A DNA stretch of 56,244 nucleotides from Spirochaetaceae bacterium (lineage in GTDB: Bacteria; Spirochaetota; Spirochaetia; Treponematales; Treponemataceae). The notes under the pieces are model-generated. The model had not been told where the DNA came from, did no database searches, and saw only the letters and a list, made by a program, of their open reading frames with translations. Positions 23,521 to 30,117 of the stretch are shown in pieces. Position 1 is the stretch's first letter. Each line of letters starts with the position of its first letter. The stretch spans positions 1 through 56,244 of the forward strand of contig JAGARR010000022.1 in the NCBI GenBank assembly GCA_017622135.1. The letters are read 5' to 3'. Made by a program: the position numbers and the translations under genes.

Positions 23521-24888
23521 CTATATACCAGCCTTTTCCAAAAGCATCTCCAGCTTCTGCTTGTTGATGAGCTCCATGGGGCGGCTTTCGGCAAAATTGG
23601 AGGCAGAACGACTGAACCCGGAGCTGGTACAGATGAAGGCCTTGGAATAGTTCTGCTTCTTCACCTCGTCCGCCACTTGGCGTACCACAGTGTCCTCCAG
23701 TGGGTCAGGCTCCCGGAAGAACAGCAGGTAGAACAGTTGCTGCCGCATATTCATCCAGTTGTCGTTCTTTGCCTCGGTGGCCACCATGCGGCAGCCGTAC
23801 TTGGTGGGCTCGGCATTCTGGGCTGCCAGTCCCATGGCATTCAGGGCGACCTTCTTGCACAGCTCTATGAAATTTTCGGAGGAGCTGGTGAGGTATTCCT
23901 TCATATTGTCGTTGTTCTGGAGGTCACGGTATTCGGAGAGCTTGGTGGCCGTGTCCAGGAAGTTTCTGTTCCGCACGCAAATCTTTTCCCACTGCTCAAT
24001 GGCCAGCTCGATCTTGTGCATCCGCTCGTAGCAGGCCGCCAGAAAGTAGCGTGAATAAAGGGTCTCCTGGCTGGAATCGTTCTTGGATGCCTTTACCGCC
24101 CGGTCGAATTCAACGAAGGCCTTGTCGGGGTTGTCCACAGCCATAAAGCAGGAACCACGTTCCAGCAACGCCCGCTGCTTGAATTCAGGGTCACGGAGGG
24201 CTTTCTCAAAGGCATCTACAGCTCCCGGATAGTCCTTGGCCTCCTTCAGGATCTTTCCAAGATAAAAATAGGATGAGAATTCGTTGGGATTCAAGGAGAT
24301 GGCCAGAGAGATTTCTCGTTTGGCGGCATCCAGCTGCTTTGTCTTGTAAAGCATCATACCCAGGGAGGCGTGGGCCTTCACATGCTTCTTGTTCAGGGCG
24401 ATGGCCTGCTGGTAGAAGGAGACGGCCTGGTCAGTCTTGTTGTTCTGCTCGAAGATCTTTCCCGCATTGTAGAAGTGCTCGGCGTTCCGTGGCTCAAGCT
24501 TTGTAAGCAGCAGGAATTCCTTCAATGCCTCGTTGGGTTGGTTGAACTTGAGGTAGAGCTGGGAAATCTGCTTGCGGAATTCTGTCTCGGGCATATCTTC
24601 ATTGAACAGAGCGTTCTGGTTCACCACCTTGAATTCCATCAGAGCAAGCTCCGGCTTGTTGTCCGCCAGGTATGCCTTTCCCAGATAGTAGTGGGCAAGG
24701 AAATCCCTCTGGTTCTTTGCGATTATGGATTTAGCCAGCTTTACCGCTGCTACAGTCTTTCCCTGCTTGATGAGCTTGTTGATTCCTTCAACCCGCTTGG
24801 GGGCCAATGAAGACTTGATGATGAAATATGCCAGGAAACCAACTGCCACTGCTGATACTGCGATGATAATTATCTGAACAGCTTCCAT
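23521..24888 (-). CDS. Membrane-anchored TPR protein with C-terminal Mrr-like domain
   Basis: The 455-residue product has one N-terminal membrane helix (about 4-24), then six to eight tetratricopeptide repeats (about 35-310; for example HYYLGKAYLADNKPELALME and HFYNAGKIFEQNNKTDQAVS). The last ~110 residues resemble a type IV restriction (Mrr_cat, PD-(D/E)XK) fold: RQQLFYLLFF, VVRQVADEVKKQNYSKAF, ICTSSGFSRSASNFAESRPM, ELINKQKLEMLL. The DGGID and Q-x-K catalytic motifs are not evident, so the domain may be inactive or bind nucleic acid or nucleotides. A TTGACA/TACTCT promoter and a CGGAG site precede it. First gene of a three-gene leftward operon. Confidence 0.8.
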   Translation of the reverse strand: MEAVQIIIIAVSAVAVGFLAYFIIKSSLAPKRVEGINKLIKQGKTVAAVKLAKSIIAKNQRDFLAHYYLGKAYLADNKPELALMEFKVVNQNALFNEDMPETEFRKQISQLYLKFNQPNEALKEFLLLTKLEPRNAEHFYNAGKIFEQNNKTDQAVSFYQQAIALNKKHVKAHASLGMMLYKTKQLDAAKREISLAISLNPNEFSSYFYLGKILKEAKDYPGAVDAFEKALRDPEFKQRALLERGSCFMAVDNPDKAFVEFDRAVKASKNDSSQETLYSRYFLAACYERMHKIELAIEQWEKICVRNRNFLDTATKLSEYRDLQNNDNMKEYLTSSSENFIELCKKVALNAMGLAAQNAEPTKYGCRMVATEAKNDNWMNMRQQLFYLLFFREPDPLEDTVVRQVADEVKKQNYSKAFICTSSGFSRSASNFAESRPMELINKQKLEMLLEKAGI

Positions 24889-24926
24889 TAGAACTCCGAT
24901 AATATAATGTACTTCTTGTTCTTGAA

Positions 24927-24955
24927 AGAGTAACTTTTTTATGCGAATATGTCAA
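24927..24955 (-). promoter_or_regulatory. Possible promoter of the TPR-Mrr operon
   Basis: TTGACA (24955-24950), 17 bp, TACTCT (24932-24927) on the minus strand. The -10 is a weak match. Confidence 0.45.
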
Positions 24956-24959
24956 ATGG

Positions 24960-24982
24960 GTTGTTCTATGAAATAGAACAAC
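24960..24982. repeat. Perfect 10-bp inverted repeat between two divergent TPR genes
   Basis: GTTGTTCTAT (24960-24969) and ATAGAACAAC (24973-24982), separated by GAA. It ends 2 nt before the GGGAGG ribosome binding site of the 25000 gene and lies just upstream of the -35 box of the opposite operon. It could be an operator or an RNA hairpin that limits ribosome access. Confidence 0.75.
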
Positions 24983-24999
24983 TTGGGAGGTTGATTCTA

Positions 25000-25836
25000 A
25001 TGAGAAGGAAATATTTTTCGCTGGCAGTGGTTCTAGTCCTGTCGGTGTATTCTTCCTTTGCTTCCGATGCCTATGAGACGGGCTACAATTTGTTTTCCAC
25101 AAACAAGCCCTCGGAGGCCATTCCTTATTTTGTCACTGCCATGAACGATTTGTCGGTGTCTCCATCGGTGTATATTTATCTTGGTATTGCCTACTACCAG
25201 ACAGGGCAGTATACCGAGTCTCTGGAGGTATTTCGACGGGGGCTTTCGGCCTCCGGCACAAACAAGCGGATCATTGCCTTCAACGCAGGAAATTCTGCCT
25301 ACGCCATGCGGGATTATGCCACGGCGGAGGAGATGTTCTCCCTGGCCTCGGCTGCAGATCCCACCTTTGCCTCCCCGGTGCTGAACCGGGCCAATTCCCG
25401 GCTTTCCCAGGACAAGCTTCAGGGAGCCTTGGAGGATTACGAGCGGTACCTGGTGCTGGATCCTTACAGCAGCCAGCGGGCCGAGGTGGAGGCAATCATC
25501 AGGGCCTTGCGGGGCGAGATGGTGTACCGGGAGCAGGAGAAGGAGCGCATTGCCCAGGAGGAGCAGCGGATGAAGGAGGAGGAGGCCCGCATCCAGGCCG
25601 AGAACCAGCGGATTGCCGAGGAAAAGGCGGAGGCTGCCCGGAAGGAGGCCGAGCGTCTGGCGGCAGAGAAGGCTGCGGAGGAGGCTCGGCTGGCTGCACA
25701 GCGTGAGGCCGAGGCTGAAAGGAGAAGGAAGCTGCTGGAAGAAGTGGCGGCATCCCTCCAGGATACAGAGACAACAGGAATGAATGCAGGTTCAGAAGGA
25801 GTTATTGAATATGAGTACGAATCAGAATTGGACTGA
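25000..25836 (+). CDS. Exported TPR protein with long charged coiled coil
   Basis: A 278-residue protein with a signal peptide (MRRKYFSLAVVLVLSVYSSF, cleavage near ASD), four TPR-like helices pairs (about 25-165; NLFSTNKPSEAIPYFVTAMN, YLGIAYYQTGQYTESLEVFR), then an Ala/Glu/Arg-rich coiled coil (about 172-260) and an acidic tail ending EYEYESELD. The ATG at 25000 follows GGGAGG by 9 nt. Its end overlaps the next gene by 26 nt, so the two are translated together and probably work together in the periplasm. Exact function unknown. Confidence 0.78.
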   Translation: MRRKYFSLAVVLVLSVYSSFASDAYETGYNLFSTNKPSEAIPYFVTAMNDLSVSPSVYIYLGIAYYQTGQYTESLEVFRRGLSASGTNKRIIAFNAGNSAYAMRDYATAEEMFSLASAADPTFASPVLNRANSRLSQDKLQGALEDYERYLVLDPYSSQRAEVEAIIRALRGEMVYREQEKERIAQEEQRMKEEEARIQAENQRIAEEKAEAARKEAERLAAEKAAEEARLAAQREAEAERRRKLLEEVAASLQDTETTGMNAGSEGVIEYEYESELD

Positions 25837-28717
25837 TGATGAGAAAAAGAGTGCAGCAGGGATAGACCCTAGCTCCCAATCGTCTGGAGGTGGAAAGGAA
25901 CCTGACCAAGACGAGGACAAGAAGAAGAAAAAGAAGGGTGTTTTCATTGCCATTGCTGCCGCCGTGGCTCTGTTGCTGCTGGGACTGGGCGGTGTGGGAA
26001 TTTATTCTGCGGTAAAGGGCGGGGGTGCTGCTGCCGTTGAGCGTGACAACATGCTGTCCCTGATCCAGCGGTACATGGACAGGGGAGAGTATGACCGTGC
26101 CTTGGATTTGCTGGAGGAGCTGCTCATCAAGAATGCCAATGATATGGAAGCCTTGGCCTTGTTGGAGGAGGCTATGTCCCGCATGGCCGCAGAGGATGGA
26201 ATTTCTGACAGTGACTTGGAGGAGCTGTTCAGGCGGCTGGCCGAAAGTGGTGGCCTTGATGCATTGGGTGGAATTCAGGGGTTGGATGACTTGCGGGCCC
26301 TCCTTGAGGCAGCCAATAGGAACAATGCCACCATGAACGAGTTGCTGCGGCAGCAGCAGGGACAGGGAATGGCTGGCGCTGGTGGTGTCGCCGGTACCAG
26401 TGGCTCCGGCTCCGGTAGTGCTGGAGGCATCAGCAGCATGAGCCGTGACGAGGTTGCCGACCGCATTGACCAGATGATGAAGAGTGGCGACTACAAGGGG
26501 CTTGAGAATATGGACAGCGACGAATTCGCCCGGCTGATGCAGGAGCTTGCCGCCGACGGTAGTCTGGAGGGCCTGAGCCAGGAGGAGATCGCCAAACGAA
26601 TCGAGAAATTGATTGCGGAGGGCGGCTACGAGGGGCTGGAGGGGCTGGACACTGCAGAGCTTGCCAAGCTCGCCAAGAATCTTTCCAAGGATGCCACTGC
26701 CGACAGTCTGGAGGACATGAGCCAGGACGAAGTTGCCAACCGCATTGACCAGATGATGAAGAGCGGCAACTACGAAGGGCTTGAGGATATGGACAGCGAT
26801 GAGTTCGCGCGGCTGATGCAGGAGCTTGCCGCCGACGGTAGTCTGGAGGGCCTGAGCCAGGAGGAGATTGCCAAGCGAATCGAGAAATTGATTGCAGAGG
26901 GCGGCTACGAGGGGCTGGAGGGACTGGACACTGCAGAGCTGGCGAAGCTTGCCAAGAACCTTGCGGATGATGCCGCTGCCGGTGTGGGTGGTTCCAGTGC
27001 CAGCATTGCCAAGGCAGAGGCCGAGCGAAAGGCTCAGGCTGCCGCTGAGGAGAAACGGCGTGCTGCAGAAGAAAAGCGTCAGGAGGAGGCCGCTCGGCAA
27101 AAGGCGGAGGCTGAGCGGAAGGCTGCAGAGGCCAAGGCTGCCGCCGAGCGAAAGGCTGCCGAGGAGAAGGCCGCAGCGGAGCGAAACAAGGCACTCCAGG
27201 CGCAGATGAACAAGGTTCGTGACGAGATTTCCCTTGGCAAGGCCGCTGCCAACTCCGGTGACTATGCTGCGGCGAAGCAGCATTTTGACGCTGCGAAGGA
27301 ACTGCTGCCAGAAGGACAGAATGCCTTCAATGCCGAGCAGATGGCAGAGGCAGCCCTAGCCATGCGGGAGGCTTCTGACGGAATAGCTAGCAGTGGCTCT
27401 GGTAGTGGCTCTGGTAGTGGTTCTGGTAGTGGTGGCAGTGGCTCTGGCGCTGGTTCCATGGCGGACAAGAAGGCGACTGCCGCCGCTGCCCATACCTATG
27501 CCACTGAGGCAGTGAACAACGATCCCAGAAATGCTGTGGCCCACTACGTATTTGGAAAGGGGGCTGAGGATGTCCAGAACTGGCCTACTGCCTTGGATGA
27601 GTACAACCAGGCGGTGCAGGCTGACAGCGACAACTACCTGTATTACTACGAGTTGGGTAAAGTCCAGTATCGTATGGGTAAATTCAGTGAGGCTCGGGCC
27701 TCCTTTGAGACCTGCTGCAAGCTGAACACCCGGTTTGAGAATGCCCAGTACAACCTGGGTATGACCCTGAATAGGCTGGGTCGTCGGGATGACGCCATTG
27801 CAGCCTATCGCAAGGCATATTCCATCAATCCTATGTACGACAAGGCTTACCTGGAGGCGGCGCGGCTGCTTGATGCAAAGAACGATTCTGCTGGTGCAAT
27901 CACGGCTTACCAGCAGGTCATCAGGCTGGATTCGGCAAATACCAGTGCTCTGCGGGAGTTAGGGACGGTCTATGCCAAGGATGGTCGCTACCAGGAAGCG
28001 GAGCAGCAGTTTAGGAAGGCACTGGCCTTGTCCGCCGACGATCCCCTGACCAACTACAACTTGTCCACAACCTTGTACGGTCAGGATAAGCTGAAGGATT
28101 CTTTGACCTATGCCCAGAAGGCTTACACTACGGCAAAGAGCGACTCGAAGATGAATTCCGCAAATAAGGTATCCATCGTGTACAACTACGCCCTGCTGTT
28201 GGATGAAAGCGGCCGAATTGACGACTCCATCCCTGTCTACCAGGAGGCATTGAAGCTGGATGCCCGTCATGTCAGATCCCTCATCAACTTGGGAAATATC
28301 TTCTTGGAGTCTGGAGACGGCTCAACAGCCCTTACCTTCCTGATGAAGGCGGTGGCACTGGATCCATCCAACTTTGAGGCCAACAACAACATGGGTAAGG
28401 CGTATCTACAGCAAAAGGATTACCGAGTGGCGGTGGACTATTTCCAGACGGCGCTGAAGCTGGACTCCAACAACAACGATGTGCGGGCAAATCTTGCCCG
28501 GGCCTATGCCAGCGCCGAGGATTATGAGAATGCCAAGACCATGTACACTGAGGTCATCAAGTCGGACAACAGGAACTGGGATGCCTACATCGAGCTGGCC
28601 AAGGTCTGTATGTCCTTGAATGATGGTGCCAATGCGGAGAAGTATCTAGTCTATGTACAGGAAAAGAATCCTGGGTACCGTTCCAGTGAGGTGCAGTCGC
28701 TGCTTTCCAGCCTGTAG
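25811..28717 (+). CDS. Large membrane-anchored TPR protein with internal repeats and Ser-Gly linker
   Basis: The 968-residue product has a cytoplasmic Lys-rich head, one membrane helix (about 42-65), a short TPR pair, a Gly/Ser segment, two near-identical 93-residue repeats (about 210-390), an Ala/Glu/Lys coiled coil (about 400-470), a pure Ser-Gly linker (about 525-545) and about ten TPRs to the C-terminus. Each 93-residue unit contains two related ~36-residue motifs built on E-[VI]-A-x-R-I, G-x-Y-x-G-L-E and E-[FL]-A-[RK]-L. SD AAGGAG lies inside the upstream gene. No enzymatic domain. A scaffold role in the periplasm is inferred from architecture only. Confidence 0.82.
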   Translation: MSTNQNWTDDEKKSAAGIDPSSQSSGGGKEPDQDEDKKKKKKGVFIAIAAAVALLLLGLGGVGIYSAVKGGGAAAVERDNMLSLIQRYMDRGEYDRALDLLEELLIKNANDMEALALLEEAMSRMAAEDGISDSDLEELFRRLAESGGLDALGGIQGLDDLRALLEAANRNNATMNELLRQQQGQGMAGAGGVAGTSGSGSGSAGGISSMSRDEVADRIDQMMKSGDYKGLENMDSDEFARLMQELAADGSLEGLSQEEIAKRIEKLIAEGGYEGLEGLDTAELAKLAKNLSKDATADSLEDMSQDEVANRIDQMMKSGNYEGLEDMDSDEFARLMQELAADGSLEGLSQEEIAKRIEKLIAEGGYEGLEGLDTAELAKLAKNLADDAAAGVGGSSASIAKAEAERKAQAAAEEKRRAAEEKRQEEAARQKAEAERKAAEAKAAAERKAAEEKAAAERNKALQAQMNKVRDEISLGKAAANSGDYAAAKQHFDAAKELLPEGQNAFNAEQMAEAALAMREASDGIASSGSGSGSGSGSGSGGSGSGAGSMADKKATAAAAHTYATEAVNNDPRNAVAHYVFGKGAEDVQNWPTALDEYNQAVQADSDNYLYYYELGKVQYRMGKFSEARASFETCCKLNTRFENAQYNLGMTLNRLGRRDDAIAAYRKAYSINPMYDKAYLEAARLLDAKNDSAGAITAYQQVIRLDSANTSALRELGTVYAKDGRYQEAEQQFRKALALSADDPLTNYNLSTTLYGQDKLKDSLTYAQKAYTTAKSDSKMNSANKVSIVYNYALLLDESGRIDDSIPVYQEALKLDARHVRSLINLGNIFLESGDGSTALTFLMKAVALDPSNFEANNNMGKAYLQQKDYRVAVDYFQTALKLDSNNNDVRANLARAYASAEDYENAKTMYTEVIKSDNRNWDAYIELAKVCMSLNDGANAEKYLVYVQEKNPGYRSSEVQSLLSSL
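26438..26968 (+). repeat. Tandem 279-bp in-frame duplication inside the 25811 gene
   Basis: Unit 1 starts at 26438 (codons MSRDEVADRI) and unit 2 at 26717 (MSQDEVANRI), a period of 279 bp or 93 codons. Long nucleotide stretches are identical, so the duplication is recent or kept homogeneous by recombination; copy number may vary between strains. Confidence 0.85.
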
Positions 28718-28733
28718 AATTTAAATTGAAGGG

Positions 28734-28765
28734 AAAAGGGGCTGTCCAAGGGCAGCCCCTTTTTT
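28734..28765. terminator. Bidirectional terminator
   Basis: GGGGCTG (28738-28744) and CAGCCCC (28753-28759) with an 8-nt loop, AAAA before and a T6 run after. It serves the converging 25811 and 28783 genes. Confidence 0.85.
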
Positions 28766-28782
28766 GTGGTGTAACGCTCTTG

Positions 28783-30117
28783 CTATAAGGTCCAACCCAC
28801 AGAGACTGTGGGGGAGATGGAAAGGATGAGCATATCGGGGGTGAAGGATACGATGAGATCGGCTCCGGCCTCGATGAACAATCCTCGCCAGGCATATCCT
28901 GCAAGGGAAATGCCTGCGGTGGCCGCCGGGAAAATGGAGGAGAAGGGCTCTGACTCCAGAGCATGGGGGAACTGGAATGTGAGGCCGGTGACATAGGACA
29001 GGCCACCGCCGAGCCGGGCCTCCACGGTCAGCCTGTTTCTGATGATGGGATAACGGTAGACAACGGTCAGAAGGCTCTGCATGAAGTGGGTGTTGACATT
29101 GTGGGCGTCAAATTCCCCATTGAAATTGTTCCACTTTCCGTTCATGGACACACCCAAGTATCCTGCCCGCCGCTTCAGGAAGATGAAGGTAGCACGGAGG
29201 TCGACACCAAGGGGCATGAAGTTTGTACCGAAGTATGTGCTCACATTATCATCGTATGGCACAAAGAGGGGGGCGTAACCAGCTGACAGGGATACGTCGT
29301 ACCATTTCATGAATTTGATGGTGAGGGGGATGTCTGAAGTGAATGCTCCGGGATTCTCAGCCCTGAAGAACCATTCCCCAACATCTAGTGATCGGGGGTC
29401 AAAGACGACCTCCGCCCTCCGTTGATTGTCATTGGGGATAATCTCCACTGGCCGTATCACCTCTCTGTCGTTCACCAGATAGTAGTCAGTTTCCTTGCGG
29501 AGATTGTGGCCACTCACCCTGATTGTCGGGTCATAAAGTGTGTCCAGATAAATCAGGTCCTGGGAAATGCTCTCCACTCCGGGGATATATGCCTTCTTCA
29601 CCTCAAATTCGATGTAGTTTGTAGTGAATGCCTGATGTCCCAGCAGATTGTAAGAGGTGACTGTGTAGCGGTATGGCTGGGGCTCACCTGACTCCCTTGC
29701 CTGGAGCGACACGGTGAACTTGTTGGAGGTGGTCTTGTAGCGGCCATCGCCCTTGAATTCCGGTAGATTCTGGGGGAGGTTCCCCGTGCCGGGCATTGTC
29801 TCAGGAATGGCATCGTTTACCGGAACCCATTGGCCGGTAGCCTCGTCCATCATCTCCAGCAGCACCTCATACCATTTGATATGGTTGCCAGGAGCCCATT
29901 CTAAGGTTTGGAAGATAATGGGGTTGTTCTCCTCGTTCTGCTGCATGAAGTAATTTCTTGTATCACTTCCGACTGGAGGATTGTCTGGTGTGTCTGACGG
30001 CGGTTCCTGGGGAAAGGCTGGTATCCCCCCCAGGCAGATGATGACCAACAGGGGCAGGATGATTTTTTTTCCGGAGCCTTTATATGGAACTTGTGTGCGA
30101 TGGGTCCTAGTTGCCAT
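28783..30117 (-). CDS. Exported protein, probable outer-membrane beta-barrel, function unknown
   Basis: About 444 residues. An N-terminal signal (KKIILPLLVIICLGGIPAFP) is followed by an Ig-like region (about 50-260) and a C-terminal half of alternating amphipathic strands (YDVSLSAGYAPLFVP, VDLRATFIFLKRRAGYLGVS, FIEAGADLIVSF) ending SPTVSVGWTL. The regular strands and terminal aromatic pattern suggest a small membrane barrel. The ATG at 30117 has AGGAG 6 nt upstream and overlaps the FecR gene by 11 nt; an in-frame ATG at 30135 has a weaker site. Last gene of the cyclase-FecR operon. I recall that a T. pallidum cyclase neighbourhood (TP0483-TP0485) includes a matrix-binding protein; homology was not tested. 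Confidence 0.72.
   Translation of the reverse strand: MATRTHRTQVPYKGSGKKIILPLLVIICLGGIPAFPQEPPSDTPDNPPVGSDTRNYFMQQNEENNPIIFQTLEWAPGNHIKWYEVLLEMMDEATGQWVPVNDAIPETMPGTGNLPQNLPEFKGDGRYKTTSNKFTVSLQARESGEPQPYRYTVTSYNLLGHQAFTTNYIEFEVKKAYIPGVESISQDLIYLDTLYDPTIRVSGHNLRKETDYYLVNDREVIRPVEIIPNDNQRRAEVVFDPRSLDVGEWFFRAENPGAFTSDIPLTIKFMKWYDVSLSAGYAPLFVPYDDNVSTYFGTNFMPLGVDLRATFIFLKRRAGYLGVSMNGKWNNFNGEFDAHNVNTHFMQSLLTVVYRYPIIRNRLTVEARLGGGLSYVTGLTFQFPHALESEPFSSIFPAATAGISLAGYAWRGLFIEAGADLIVSFTPDMLILSISPTVSVGWTL

Noticed and set aside
25802..27283. A 493-codon open frame on the minus strand opposite the large TPR gene.
   Set aside because: It mirrors the Ala/Glu/Lys-rich repeats of the real plus-strand gene; its product is a low-complexity Leu/His pattern without domains or a ribosome binding site.
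27388..27465. Short direct repeats (GGTAGTGGCTCT type) that could suggest a CRISPR or satellite array.
   Set aside because: They are in-frame Ser-Gly codons of a protein linker, with no spacers.
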